DNA from: an uncultured Hyphomonas sp.
GTDB taxonomy: Bacteria; Pseudomonadota; Alphaproteobacteria; Caulobacterales; Hyphomonadaceae
Length of the DNA: 64,000 bases
Assembly: GCF_963675305.1 (NCBI RefSeq)
Contig: NZ_OY776147.1
Location: 1,116,001 to 1,180,000 of the forward strand
Direction: 5' to 3'
A model generated the notes under the pieces. That model made no database searches. It worked only from the letters and a program-made list of their open reading frames with translations, and was not told the DNA's origin. Of the stretch, positions 32,270 through 41,677 are shown piece after piece (within the stretch, counting starts at the first letter, position 1; each line of letters begins with the position of its first letter). A program made the translations under genes and the position numbers.

Positions 32270-32980
32270 ATGTGTGGCAAGTTTTCTTACATGGCGACCT
32301 GGGCAGAAGTGCACAGCTTCTCGCAGCCACTTGCGGCGCGTCCCAGCAATGCGCCTGAAGAGACGGCGACGCCTATGCGTCGGGCACCGGTCATGCATCT
32401 TGGCGATGGCGGCCGCACCATGACGGAAATGCGCTGGGGGTTCACGAAGGAGCGGCAAGGGCGCCTCTATCCCGATCACATCCATGCGCGCGATGACAAG
32501 CTGCTCTCGTCCCGTCTCTGGCGCCCGCATTTTGAAGAACGGCGTGGGATGCTCATCGTCAACAGCTTCAATGAGGGTGAGGAAGTCCCGACGTTCAAGC
32601 CAGATCGCATCACGCCGACCGGCAATACGAAGACTGTCCAATGGACGATCCGGCCGAAGGATGGCTCGCGCCTGGCGATTGCGGTCATCTATCGGGACGT
32701 CCCTTCACCAGATGGAGCAGTGATGGAATTTGTGATGTGTACGACGCTGGCCAATAAAGGGATATCTGAATTTGTCGTCGGCGATCCGGACCAGCGTATG
32801 CCGGCGGTCCTGGATGAATCTGATATTCCGGTCTGGCTGGGAGAGGCGCCGGCAAGTCTCGAAGAAGTCCGCGCCTGTCTTCGTCCTTATGAAGATGATG
32901 GGGCCTGGGACATGCGACCTGAAGGGCAACGTAAAGCGCCGGCCAATCGCAGGGCATCAAAGCAGGGCGACCTGTTTTAG
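32270..32980 (+). CDS. SRAP (YedK/HMCES-like) protein, divergent
   Basis: A 236-residue SRAP-domain protein. It starts MCGKFS, giving the invariant Cys2 that forms a thiazolidine crosslink with abasic sites in single-stranded DNA. The MRWGFTKE segment and the Glu in NSFNEG match the family. In canonical members the late motif is H-D-R-x-P; here it reads PDQRMP, so the usual His is replaced by Asp. It may act on a different lesion, be slow in crosslink release or be non-catalytic. It follows the XRE gene on the same strand. Confidence 0.8.
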   Translation: MCGKFSYMATWAEVHSFSQPLAARPSNAPEETATPMRRAPVMHLGDGGRTMTEMRWGFTKERQGRLYPDHIHARDDKLLSSRLWRPHFEERRGMLIVNSFNEGEEVPTFKPDRITPTGNTKTVQWTIRPKDGSRLAIAVIYRDVPSPDGAVMEFVMCTTLANKGISEFVVGDPDQRMPAVLDESDIPVWLGEAPASLEEVRACLRPYEDDGAWDMRPEGQRKAPANRRASKQGDLF

Positions 32981-33090
32981 GAAGCGTGCGCCTGAACGTT
33001 CCACAGAAAACTTGGCGAGAAGACTTGCCCTTCAGGGGCTCAAGAGAAAAAAGAACAAAACAAGAACTTTATTTCAGAAGGAGGTGTCGA

Positions 33091-33345
33091 ATGGGGCGCT
33101 ACAAATCTGTCCTCATGGCTGAACAGGATGCGCGGGATTTTCCGCACCACGTGCTTGTTCCTGTCCCGCCGACAGGGCTTGGAAAGCGTATGGATGTCAT
33201 TGCTGCCTGGATAGATTTGAACATCGGATCCGACTGGCGAATGCACGGGCATCTTGGGAAAGACGGACACATGGCTAGTTACATGTTCCGGTCAGAGGAG
33301 AAGGCGGGGGTGTTTCAGGCGGCGCTTGAGGCGGGGGAGGTTTAG
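33091..33345 (+). CDS. Hypothetical small protein
   Basis: An 84-residue protein (MGRYKSVLMAEQDARDFPHHVLVPVPPTGLGKRMDVIAAWIDLNIG). A strong ribosome site (AGAAGGAGGTG) lies directly before the ATG at 33091, so this start is firm and the gene is expressed well. No family recognised. It follows the SRAP gene by 110 bases and may share its transcript. Confidence 0.65.
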   Translation: MGRYKSVLMAEQDARDFPHHVLVPVPPTGLGKRMDVIAAWIDLNIGSDWRMHGHLGKDGHMASYMFRSEEKAGVFQAALEAGEV

Positions 33346-33456
33346 TGTTTGGAATGGCGGTTCGGCGATCATCGGCAAGGTGAGCTGCAATAATTCGGGG
33401 TTCACGGTCACTGTGGGTGACGAATGTACTCAGCGCTGGATGGTGCCTTTCTCCCT

Positions 33457-34407
33457 TCAATTGCTTGGTGCTATTCCTTGACAGCATTTGAAGATCGTCT
33501 CCCGGGTCATTTGCATGTCGATATCGAGATCGGTGCGGTCATGCCAAATCATTTCGATTGTGTATGTGTCGTCACCAAGTTCGGCCGGGAGCTTTTTCGA
33601 TGCCAAGAACTTTTTGCCGGCTGGAAGCAACTCCAGACTTCGTTCCGTCCCTAGGCATATCATTTTCGTGTTGCGCAACATTTCCGCGACCAGAGAGACG
33701 TGTTCCACAACGACCGCGACATTCCGGTCAACTGACTTTGAGAGGAGCCATCGTGATAGGTGAGACGCTTCGATATCCTCATTGGGCGATACGACAAGGT
33801 GCGGATAGCGGTTCAAATCATCAAGGCTGATATGCTCATCCTTGACGTCTTTCATAAGCGGGTGATCCTTGCACATGATCACATTCATGGATTCATCATA
33901 CAAAGCCTGCCTGTGAAAATGTTTTGGCAGGTTGCCGAACGCGCCGACTGCAATGTCTATTTCTCCTCTCTGTAACTGGTCGGCAATACCACGTCGCTCG
34001 AATGACGAAATCTGGATACTGAGGTCGTTGTCTTCGTCATTTACAACGGCGCGGATCGCATCGGAGAGGGTCAGGTGAACGTGCTCCGGCGCGCTGAGTG
34101 CAAGAATTCGGCGGCCGCTGCTTGTGTCATCGCTCTTTAGTGTACGGACAATGTCGCGTATGTCGTCGAGCGCAGCTTTCAGGTCATCCCGTATCAGCAG
34201 GGCCTTCGAACTCGGGACCATCCGCTGCCCCCGGCGAATAACGATCGGATCGTCAAATGTCTCGCGCAGCCTTTGCAGGGCTGAACTCGTGGCTGATTGT
34301 GACAGGTTTATTCGGGCGCTGGCGAGTGTAACAGAATTGGCCTCTAAAATCGCATCCAGAATGGGCAGGAGATTGAGGTCAATTGACCGGAGGTTAAGTG
34401 GGTTCAT
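33457..34407 (-). CDS. LysR-family regulator (NodD-like)
   Basis: A 316-residue LysR protein of the NodD/SyrM side of the family. The helix-turn-helix is at the start (LRSIDLNLLPILDAILEANSVTLASARINLSQSATSSALQRLRETFDDPIVIRRGQRMVPS). The substrate-binding domain follows from residue ~90 (LALSAPEHVHLTLSDAIR, DIAVGAFGNLPKHFHRQALYDE). It probably senses an aromatic or cyclic inducer and controls the hydrolase and acyl-CoA ligase genes just upstream on the same strand. The ATG at 34407 fits the family start. Confidence 0.9.
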   Translation of the reverse strand: MNPLNLRSIDLNLLPILDAILEANSVTLASARINLSQSATSSALQRLRETFDDPIVIRRGQRMVPSSKALLIRDDLKAALDDIRDIVRTLKSDDTSSGRRILALSAPEHVHLTLSDAIRAVVNDEDNDLSIQISSFERRGIADQLQRGEIDIAVGAFGNLPKHFHRQALYDESMNVIMCKDHPLMKDVKDEHISLDDLNRYPHLVVSPNEDIEASHLSRWLLSKSVDRNVAVVVEHVSLVAEMLRNTKMICLGTERSLELLPAGKKFLASKKLPAELGDDTYTIEMIWHDRTDLDIDMQMTRETIFKCCQGIAPSN

Positions 34408-34427
34408 GAGCCGTTTTCCTTCTGTGC

Positions 34428-35393
34428 CTATCCTAGCCCGGCAGACAGGAATCGTGAAATCGCCAGATTGCATTGATCGGCCATTTTGGTCGACAATCCA
34501 TTGAAGCCGTGTGGTGCCTTTGGATACACGCAAAGATCGCCTTTATTGCCCTCAGCGAGCCATTTCTGGAACAGGAATAAGGTATCATCCAATAATGGAT
34601 CGAGTTCTCCGATGGTGAAGAGAGCGGGCGGCAGTCCGCTCAAATCTGCGTACATAGGTGAGTAGTCCGGATGAGAGCGGTCTTCTCGTGAACAATTCGG
34701 CAGAACCTGCGAGTAGAACCACTCAAGCCAAGGCGTAGAGAGGCCCAGCGGGTCCGCTCCCCAGTTTCGCTGTGACGGCGTCATCGACAGATCATAAATT
34801 CCGTAGCAGAAACTCGCCGCGCGAATCTGCTGAAAAAGGTCTTTCTTCTTTCGCAGCCGAAGCAGGCTGTTCAGGGCGACGTTTGCGCCGGCAGATTCTC
34901 CCGCCAGGAAAAACGGCATATCCGGATAGCTGGAGATCAGAGCGGCCAGTGCTTTCGTGGCGACGCTGAGAATTTCACCGAGTTCATGTTTGGGCACCAG
35001 TGGGTAATCAATGCTGATGACCTTCTTGCGGGTGCGCTGAGCCAACTGCCACAAATAGGCATCCTGTTCATAGACAGAGCCCAATGCCCACCCTCCGCCA
35101 TGGAAATGCGCGATAACGCCTTCCGGCCGATCGACTGGAAATACCCTCGTCAGTACAGACAAGCCCGGAACTTCCAACTCCTCGTCAAATGCTTCCTCCA
35201 CAAGGTGCGGCTTCAAAGACCCGTCTTTGTTGTGGAGTCGAAAATTGCGGAGCTTTTCTGCGGGGACGCTCCCAGGGGGAGGAAGCGATTTTGTGGCCTC
35301 GCGAAGTGCGTCGTTGGTTAGCTCCTGCTCCTCCGTGAACTGATACAAATCCGGATCGATATAGAAACCGGTATTTCGAGCCGAGCCAGGCAT
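34428..35393 (-). CDS. Alpha/beta hydrolase, HSL family
   Basis: A 321-residue esterase of the hormone-sensitive lipase type. The oxyanion motif is HFHGGGWALGS, the nucleophile is the Ser in GESAGANVALN, and the acid and His lie in GELDPLLDDTLFLF and KAPHGFNGL. It hydrolyses short-chain or cyclic esters and lactones. A Baeyer-Villiger monooxygenase in the same cluster would produce esters or lactones, so this enzyme may open them; that link is inferred. It lies between the ligase and LysR genes. Confidence 0.9.
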   Translation of the reverse strand: MPGSARNTGFYIDPDLYQFTEEQELTNDALREATKSLPPPGSVPAEKLRNFRLHNKDGSLKPHLVEEAFDEELEVPGLSVLTRVFPVDRPEGVIAHFHGGGWALGSVYEQDAYLWQLAQRTRKKVISIDYPLVPKHELGEILSVATKALAALISSYPDMPFFLAGESAGANVALNSLLRLRKKKDLFQQIRAASFCYGIYDLSMTPSQRNWGADPLGLSTPWLEWFYSQVLPNCSREDRSHPDYSPMYADLSGLPPALFTIGELDPLLDDTLFLFQKWLAEGNKGDLCVYPKAPHGFNGLSTKMADQCNLAISRFLSAGLG

Positions 35394-35483
35394 GAAAAAT
35401 CTGTCCTCCTATAGATCGGCCGTACGGCGCAGTGACGCTCCTTGTTTGTGCCTGCGCGGCGACAAAGGCCGGCTGACGGCATG

Positions 35484-37085
35484 TCAGGACTGCGCTGCAT
35501 TCTCGAATATGGCGCGAGCGAGCGCATAGTCCGGTTTCCCATTTGCCATACGCAAACTCTGATCCGTGAAGACAATCCGCTTGGGTATCTTGTACCCGGC
35601 AAGACTGTTGCGGAGAAATGCGCGCAGGTCTTCCGGATCTATGGACAGGCTCTCGGGGGTCGATGCCACGGCCTGAACGGCGCTTCCCCATTTCGGGTCA
35701 GGTGTTCCGAACACCAGCGCGTCCTCCATGGCATCGTGCATCTTTATCGCTTCTTCAACTTCATTGGGGTAGACTTTTTCGCCGCCTGTATTGATGCAAT
35801 GGCTGCCGCGTCCCAACAGGTGAATGGTCCCGGATGCATCGACCGTGCACATATCACCAGGCACCGCATATCGTACCCCACCGATCATCCGGAACGTCTC
35901 GGCGGTCTTTTCCTCATCCTTGTAGTAGCCGAGCGGCATCGGACCACTCCGCGCCAGGAAACCGGCCTCGCCTGAACCGGGCAAGACTTCCGTACCGTCC
36001 TCCTTGAAGACTTTCGCCTGAGGGCCGATATTGAACATTGCGGATTCCGATACGCCCCCGGCCGTCATGATCGAGGTGCCGAGTCCCATGGCCTCGGATG
36101 ATCCGAGTGCATCATACATGGCGGCATCCGGCATGTGTTCGAGAAATTGCTTCTTGACGGGGGTGCTCCAGAGCACACCGGAGGATCCGACAATCCGTAC
36201 GGAACTGACATCGTAGTCGCCGCGTTCAAGTTCGGCGGCCAGAGGTTTTGCAAACGTATCTCCGACAATGGAAACGGCATCGACATGATGCTTTTCGACC
36301 AGGCGCCAATGATGGGCTGCGTCAAAGGCCTTGCCATTGTCGGTCACCACAATGTGACCGCCATTGCATAGCGTCGTCAAAGCCGTATAGAGACCCGCCC
36401 CATGCATGAGCGGCGTTGCGATTAGGGGTATAAGATAGGGCTTTGGATCATCGATATGTGCGATGAGCTCCTCAATAGTCGCGGGTGCAGATTTGTCTTC
36501 AATAGCACTTCCCAAAAGTCCCATCAGTTGCTGGCTGTGTGGCCACATCACGCCTTTCGGATTGCCGGTCGTGCCGCCGGTATAGAGGAAGATAAGGTCT
36601 TCCGGTGAGCGCTCGATACCGAGTGGCGCGGTCGACTGGTTGTTTAAGAGTGCCTCGAACTCTATCGCTCCCTTGATCATCGGCGCTTCGCCTCCGGTCT
36701 CCACCAGCAGCGTTGTTGCTTTTATGCTCGAACTGATGGCGTCAACGCGCTCGGCAAGGCGGGCGTCGTATACCAGGGCTGTGCTGTCAGAATTTTCCAG
36801 AATGTATTCGATCTCATGGCTGAGATAGCGAAAATTGGCGTTCACGTGGATCAGGCGGGCCTTGAGGCAAGCTGCCAGTAATTCGATATAGGGCGCCCCA
36901 TTGAACATCAGGAAGCAGACTTTGTCGCCCTCTTTGAGGCCCTTCTCCAAAAGGCCCCTCGCGAGTGCATTCGTTCGGGCATCGAACTCCCGCCACGTAA
37001 GGTCGCCTGTGTCTGACGAAATCGCAAATTGGTCGGCGCGTATTGGTGCGACAGCATCCAGTATATCGCCATAGTTCAGCGGCAT
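35484..37085 (-). CDS. Acyl-CoA synthetase, AMP-forming
   Basis: A 533-residue fatty-acid-type CoA ligase. The AMP-binding P-loop is LYTGGTTGNPKGVMWPH, with the later GSSEAMGLGTS, YAVPGDMCTVDASGTIHLLGRGSHCINTGGEKVYPNEVEEAI and the lysine of the end GYKIPKRIVF. It activates a carboxylic acid, probably the open-chain product of the cluster, for beta-oxidation. It is followed on the same strand by the hydrolase and LysR genes. An AhpD-like gene lies 38 bases upstream. Confidence 0.93.
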   Translation of the reverse strand: MPLNYGDILDAVAPIRADQFAISSDTGDLTWREFDARTNALARGLLEKGLKEGDKVCFLMFNGAPYIELLAACLKARLIHVNANFRYLSHEIEYILENSDSTALVYDARLAERVDAISSSIKATTLLVETGGEAPMIKGAIEFEALLNNQSTAPLGIERSPEDLIFLYTGGTTGNPKGVMWPHSQQLMGLLGSAIEDKSAPATIEELIAHIDDPKPYLIPLIATPLMHGAGLYTALTTLCNGGHIVVTDNGKAFDAAHHWRLVEKHHVDAVSIVGDTFAKPLAAELERGDYDVSSVRIVGSSGVLWSTPVKKQFLEHMPDAAMYDALGSSEAMGLGTSIMTAGGVSESAMFNIGPQAKVFKEDGTEVLPGSGEAGFLARSGPMPLGYYKDEEKTAETFRMIGGVRYAVPGDMCTVDASGTIHLLGRGSHCINTGGEKVYPNEVEEAIKMHDAMEDALVFGTPDPKWGSAVQAVASTPESLSIDPEDLRAFLRNSLAGYKIPKRIVFTDQSLRMANGKPDYALARAIFENAAQS

Positions 37086-37123
37086 TCCGACAGCCTCCCT
37101 TAAGAATGTCTTGAATTTTTATG

Positions 37124-37657
37124 TTAGTGCGCAGACCGTTCGACCTGTACGCGGCAGCTCTTGAGGCCCATTGCCAGGGCGGTGTAGGCCCCGACTGTGA
37201 AAATGGTATCAAGAGTGTACCCAAGACCAAACCGCTCGACCATGGCGCTCCAGGTCTTGTCGGACAGTTCGGTAGATTCCGAGAGGTCGTCCGCGCATTG
37301 CACCATCAGGTTATGGTCTTCGTCATCCATCGCTTGGCCGTCATGGATTTGCGCGATTTGCTCCTCGGTCAGGCCGATACCGCGACCGATATGCTCATGG
37401 TGGTGCCACTCATAATCGCAGTTCACATTGCGTGACGTGCGAAGGACGAGGACTTCGCGGAGGACAGGGTCAACCTGCGAGGTCCGCATCGTGTACAGAC
37501 CGAATTCTGACCAGGCGTCTAGCAGTGGCATATGGCGGCATAGCGTGCCGAAGATATTCGGATACCGTCCTTTCCGGCTCGTGAATGGTTTAAGGAACTC
37601 CTTTTGAACTTCATCGAGTTCGTCCGGCCTGAGGGGGGCTACCCGCGGGTTGGTCAT
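37124..37657 (-). CDS. Carboxymuconolactone decarboxylase/AhpD-like protein
   Basis: A 177-residue helical protein of the CMD family. The family block is LREVLVLRTSRNVNCDYEWHHHEHIGRGIGLTEEQIAQI. The usual CxxC redox pair is reduced to one Cys in NCDYEWHHHE, a form common in catabolic clusters where the role is not peroxide reduction. Start at 37657 (MTNPRVAPLRPDELDEVQKEF) is preferred; a long non-conserved frame runs further upstream. It is divergent from the SDR at 37828. Function uncertain: decarboxylase, hydratase-like or accessory. Confidence 0.8.
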   Translation of the reverse strand: MTNPRVAPLRPDELDEVQKEFLKPFTSRKGRYPNIFGTLCRHMPLLDAWSEFGLYTMRTSQVDPVLREVLVLRTSRNVNCDYEWHHHEHIGRGIGLTEEQIAQIHDGQAMDDEDHNLMVQCADDLSESTELSDKTWSAMVERFGLGYTLDTIFTVGAYTALAMGLKSCRVQVERSAH

Positions 37658-37827
37658 CAATCGGTCCCTGCAATACAGCTTGAATACTCCAATCGATTGA
37701 TAACAGCGGCGATGCATCTCCAACAGCCGGTCGGCATCCATAGTTTGAATGAGCATTATCGCCACAATCGATAAGGCGTCTTCCGGATTTCCGCTAAAAG
37801 AACCAAAACCTTTCGGAGGAAAGAATA

Positions 37828-38625
37828 ATGCGGTTGAAGGACAAGATTGCAGTCGTGGTCGGGGCGGGGCAGACACCGGGCGATACGATCGGAAATGGTC
37901 GGGCGACAGCCATAGTTTTCGCCCGTGAGGGAGCATCCGTCCTTGTGGTCGACAAAGACGGAGAGTCTGCACACGAAACATGCCGGATGATTGAGTCCGA
38001 AGGCGGCGAGGCCAGCGTGTTACAGGCAGATATTACGAACGAGACGGCCTGCAAATCGATCGCGGAGACCTGTATGGAACGGTACGGCCGGATCGATGTG
38101 CTTCAAAACAATGTCGGCATCGGCACCGGGGACAATTATCCCACCAAGCTGACTGAAGATAGCTGGGACATGATCATGGATGTCAATCTGAAGGGGATGT
38201 GGATGACCTGCAAATACGTCCTGCCCCATATGCAGGCGCAGAAGAGCGGATCAATCGTCAACATATCATCAGGGGCTGCGATCATGTCCCTATCATATCT
38301 CGGCTATAAGGTATCGAAGGCTGGGGTGAATGCGTTGACGCATGTCATTGCCGCGGGAAATGGCAGGTTCGGTATTCGGGCCAATACAATCATGCCTGGC
38401 CTGATGGACACACCCATGGCGATTGGCCACCACACGAAGGCACGCGGTGTTGATGTAGAGGCGTTGCGGGCTGAGCGGAACGCCATGGTTCCGCTGGCAA
38501 ACAAGATGGGTACTGCCTGGGATACGGCGTATGCCTCGCTCTTTCTTGCATCTGACGAGGCGCAGTTCGTTACAGGTGTCGTGTTGCCGGTCGATGGCGG
38601 ACAGGCGGCACGGGTCGGGCTATAG
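37828..38625 (+). CDS. Short-chain dehydrogenase/reductase
   Basis: A 265-residue SDR. The cofactor motif is VVGAGQTPGDTIGNGRATA, with an insertion in the usual TGxxxGxG loop. NNVGIG, the catalytic Ser in VNISSGAA, and the YxxxK motif as YKVSKAGVNAL follow. C-terminus VVLPVDGGQAARVGL. It interconverts an alcohol and a ketone with NAD(P). A GGAGG ribosome site precedes the ATG. Upstream of the monooxygenase, it could make the cyclic ketone that the Baeyer-Villiger enzyme oxidises. Confidence 0.9.
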   Translation: MRLKDKIAVVVGAGQTPGDTIGNGRATAIVFAREGASVLVVDKDGESAHETCRMIESEGGEASVLQADITNETACKSIAETCMERYGRIDVLQNNVGIGTGDNYPTKLTEDSWDMIMDVNLKGMWMTCKYVLPHMQAQKSGSIVNISSGAAIMSLSYLGYKVSKAGVNALTHVIAAGNGRFGIRANTIMPGLMDTPMAIGHHTKARGVDVEALRAERNAMVPLANKMGTAWDTAYASLFLASDEAQFVTGVVLPVDGGQAARVGL

Positions 38626-38800
38626 CGCAACCTGGTAATAATGGGGTTGTCTGGTGCGTTGGCCTGGACACACCACGTGGCCGATAGTTGATATTCCAAC
38701 TTCCGATTAGGTGCCCCGCCTTTCCACATTCTACCCTTCATTATGTCACGCGCGCGTCGAGACGACGGCGATCAGTACTCAAACGGAAGGTTTGCATATC

Positions 38801-40717
38801 ATGAGTGTTAAGGTGGACTCTGAAAGAGTAAGCGATGAATTCCTACAGGAAGCACTGGACGAGTGCCATTTGAATTCCCTGCGCATGGCGCTGTACCAGC
38901 AAACGAAAGACCCGGATCTGGCGCGAATGAAAATTGTTCCGCACAGTCGCCCGGGAACGCCGTTTTTGAATTATCTTGTCGATCGCGCCCATCATGACGA
39001 ACTGAAAGAGAAGGCGTTCCGGTATCTGACGTCCGGTGATCTGACGCCTGCGCCGGCGCCCGACAAAAAGACCACCCTTGAGCTCATGGCAATGTTCCAG
39101 GGCGGGCATGATCTCGACCCGTCAGCAGCAGGGTATGGATATGAAGAGCTCGCTTTTGAAGAGTTTCCGCGTGAGGCGAAATGGAAAGGGGTGGTTCCGA
39201 AGGAGGCACTGAAGAACTTTACGGTGACAATCATCGGCTCGGGGTTCAGCGGCATCATGGCTGCCATTCAGCTGGATCGGCTGGGTATCAATTTTCGCGT
39301 TCTGGACCGCCAGTCTGGGATAGGAGGGACGTGGGAGCTCAATGACTATCCTGAAGCCCGCGTCGACATCACAACTTTCCTCTACCAGTACAAGTTCGTG
39401 AAGAAATACCCTTGGAAAAGCTATTTTGCGACTCGTGATGAACTCAAGGAATATGTGGACCATGTCGTCGATACATATGGCGTTCGCGACAGGATCGAAC
39501 TGAGCACAAAACTGGTTTCCGCAAACTGGGATGCCGCAACAAAAGAATGGGTGCTGGAGATCGAAGGACCAGATGGCACAATTGAGACCCATCGCAGCAA
39601 CATCGTCATATCGGCAGCGGGATTGTTCAGCACCCCCCACCTGCCGGATATTCCCGGCATAAGAGACTATAAGGGGAAGATGTTTCACACGACCGCGTGG
39701 GACCATGACTACGACTATTCGGGCAAGCAGATCGCGCTTATCGGGACCGGGTCCACGGGAACCCAACTTATGCCGGATCTGGCGCGCAGGGGCGCGCACC
39801 TGACCGTTTACCAGCGCACGCCAAATTGGGTGACGCCAGTAAGGGGCTACCACAACGCCGTATCCGCCGGGATCCGGTGGCTGTTGGACTATATGCCTTA
39901 TTACGCGAACTGGTTTGCCTACAATGCGCATGTCGCTCAGCTGCAGAACCAGGCCTTCCATCCGATTGATCCGGAATGGCAGGCGAAGGGCGGCTATATA
40001 AACGAAAAGAACGATCAGCTGCGCGAAGGCCTGACAGCGCATATCCGCAAGAAGGTCGGTGATCGCAATGACTTGTTGGAGAAACTGGTTCCGGATTATG
40101 CGCCACTTGCGCGTCGCCTTGTTGTGGACAATGGGTGGTTCGACACCCTTCTGAAGGACAATGTGGAACTGGAAACAATCGGTATCCAGGCAATTACAGC
40201 CGACGGCATAATATCGAATGACGGGGTCGAGAGGAAGTTTGACCTGATCGTGCTCGGCGCAGGGTTCAAGGTGTCCCAGTATTTGTGGCCGGTGAAGTAT
40301 GTAGGCAGGGACGGTGTGCAGCTTGAGGACCTCTGGGAGAAGGACGGCGCGCGGGCTCACCTGACAATGACAATGCCAGGTTTCCCGAACTTCTTTATGC
40401 TATACGGGCCAAATGCCGGCACGCGATCGGGAAGTTTCCATTCCTGGATCGAAATTCTGGTTCGGTATGTCGGGAATGTCCTGACAGAAATGCTGGAGCG
40501 AGGCGCCAGAGAGGTTGAACTGAAACAGGAAGCCTATGAAACCTACAATGCTGAACTCGATGCCGAAATGTCGAAGATGTCGTGGGAAAGCGAGAAGGGC
40601 GGCGGTGGCTACTATGTCAATGAGTTCGGACGGTCGGGCGTGAACATGCCGTGGACGCTGGCCGAGTTCTACGACCGTGTGAAAGAACCCGATTTTGATG
40701 ACTTCGAGCTGAACTGA
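38801..40717 (+). CDS. Baeyer-Villiger-type flavin monooxygenase
   Basis: A 638-residue FAD/NADPH monooxygenase with an N-terminal extension of ~140 residues before the first nucleotide fold. FAD motif IIGSGFSGIMAAIQL is near residue 143, followed by GGTWELNDYPEARVD. The Baeyer-Villiger signature FxGxxxHxxxW[PD] appears as YKGKMFHTTAWDHD near residue 290. The NADPH fold IGTGSTGTQL is near 312. It inserts oxygen next to a ketone to give an ester or lactone. A ribosome site AACGGAAGG precedes the ATG at 38801, which was chosen over a longer frame. Substrate unknown. Confidence 0.9.
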   Translation: MSVKVDSERVSDEFLQEALDECHLNSLRMALYQQTKDPDLARMKIVPHSRPGTPFLNYLVDRAHHDELKEKAFRYLTSGDLTPAPAPDKKTTLELMAMFQGGHDLDPSAAGYGYEELAFEEFPREAKWKGVVPKEALKNFTVTIIGSGFSGIMAAIQLDRLGINFRVLDRQSGIGGTWELNDYPEARVDITTFLYQYKFVKKYPWKSYFATRDELKEYVDHVVDTYGVRDRIELSTKLVSANWDAATKEWVLEIEGPDGTIETHRSNIVISAAGLFSTPHLPDIPGIRDYKGKMFHTTAWDHDYDYSGKQIALIGTGSTGTQLMPDLARRGAHLTVYQRTPNWVTPVRGYHNAVSAGIRWLLDYMPYYANWFAYNAHVAQLQNQAFHPIDPEWQAKGGYINEKNDQLREGLTAHIRKKVGDRNDLLEKLVPDYAPLARRLVVDNGWFDTLLKDNVELETIGIQAITADGIISNDGVERKFDLIVLGAGFKVSQYLWPVKYVGRDGVQLEDLWEKDGARAHLTMTMPGFPNFFMLYGPNAGTRSGSFHSWIEILVRYVGNVLTEMLERGAREVELKQEAYETYNAELDAEMSKMSWESEKGGGGYYVNEFGRSGVNMPWTLAEFYDRVKEPDFDDFELN

Positions 40718-40723
40718 CCTGTG

Positions 40724-40761
40724 CATCGCGCAGCCGCTGAACTTCTGCGGACTGCGCGATG
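40724..40761. terminator. Bidirectional terminator after the monooxygenase
   Basis: A strong hairpin, CATCGCGCAG with CTGCGCGATG plus an inner CCGC/GCGG stem, fills the 46 bases between convergent stops. A TTTC run follows on the plus strand. Confidence 0.8.
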
Positions 40762-40763
40762 TT

Positions 40764-41636
40764 TCAGATTCGACGCACCTCATCGCGGTCGATGATAATC
40801 TTCCTGATTTTTGGAAATCTGTCCGCGGGGTTGTCAGTGAGAGTCCAGGTTTGCGTGTTCTTGCTGGTGATGCCGCTGCCATCCGGGAACAAGGCTCTGG
40901 ACTCCATCCGGACGGTGATCAGGTAGTCCCCGTGCGTGGTCACCTCAAAGGACACGTCGTGAATTTGGTGATTGCTCGCTACCACTGAGGACAAAGCACC
41001 GGCTACCCAGGCCTTGACGGATTCGAAATCCGTCATGGGCGTCTCAGTGTAGTTGAGACTGAACTCATCGGATAAGACTTCACGAAAAGGTTCCGGGTTT
41101 CGTGACGGGTCTTCAACAATCGCTGTAAAATGGTGAACCAGGCTGCGGACTCTGTGATTCTGATACGTTTCCTGATATTCAGGTGTTTGCTCCGGACCAG
41201 ATTGGGTGATGCGTATTTCTGTGAATTTGGGCAGCACTGTTTGGGTCGGGGCGAGGATGGCTTCGAATTCTGCCGGCAAACGCAGAACGTTGCCCTTCGA
41301 CATTTGGTCGGGAATAAGAATATCGATCTCGGCCTTCAAATGGATAGATCCGTCAGCTGATATATCGATCGATTGATTTTTCAGGACGTGCGCTTTGCGA
41401 CGGCGAGCGACTGGGGGCGTGATTGCCTCCAGGTATGCTTTCAAGCCGCTTGTGTTGGTATCTATGGCTCGAGCGGAGACCTCATCGTCAAGCGTATCGA
41501 CGTGATTGGCGAGCCCGCATTCAGCATTTTCAAAATACTGGAACCACCGGTGCAATTGCGCCAGTGTCGCGTGTTTGATGTAGCTTTCTCTCAGCCGTTT
41601 CTCAGTCTCAGCATCCGTTGTGCCCTTTGCGTTCAC
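40764..41636 (-). CDS. Hypothetical protein, possible double NTF2-like domain
   Basis: A 290-residue protein of unknown function. Segments such as LRESYIKHATLAQLHRWFQYFENAECGLANHVDTLDDEVSARAI and RSLVHHFTAIVEDPSRNPEPFREVLSDEFSLNYTETPMTDFESVKAWVAGAL, each followed by beta-rich stretches, look like two tandem NTF2/SnoaL-like cone folds. It lies 41 bases after a second protein of similar build on the same strand. SnoaL-like proteins can be isomerases or hydratases in ring-degrading pathways. The fold call is from pattern only. Confidence 0.65.
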   Translation of the reverse strand: MNAKGTTDAETEKRLRESYIKHATLAQLHRWFQYFENAECGLANHVDTLDDEVSARAIDTNTSGLKAYLEAITPPVARRRKAHVLKNQSIDISADGSIHLKAEIDILIPDQMSKGNVLRLPAEFEAILAPTQTVLPKFTEIRITQSGPEQTPEYQETYQNHRVRSLVHHFTAIVEDPSRNPEPFREVLSDEFSLNYTETPMTDFESVKAWVAGALSSVVASNHQIHDVSFEVTTHGDYLITVRMESRALFPDGSGITSKNTQTWTLTDNPADRFPKIRKIIIDRDEVRRI

Positions 41637-41677
41637 CGAACTCCCTCCCGATTATCATTATAATTATTTCTGCTGGC

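Noticed and set aside
39122..40360. A 412-residue minus-strand frame in the monooxygenase gene
   Set aside because: Antisense to a well-supported gene and without family features.
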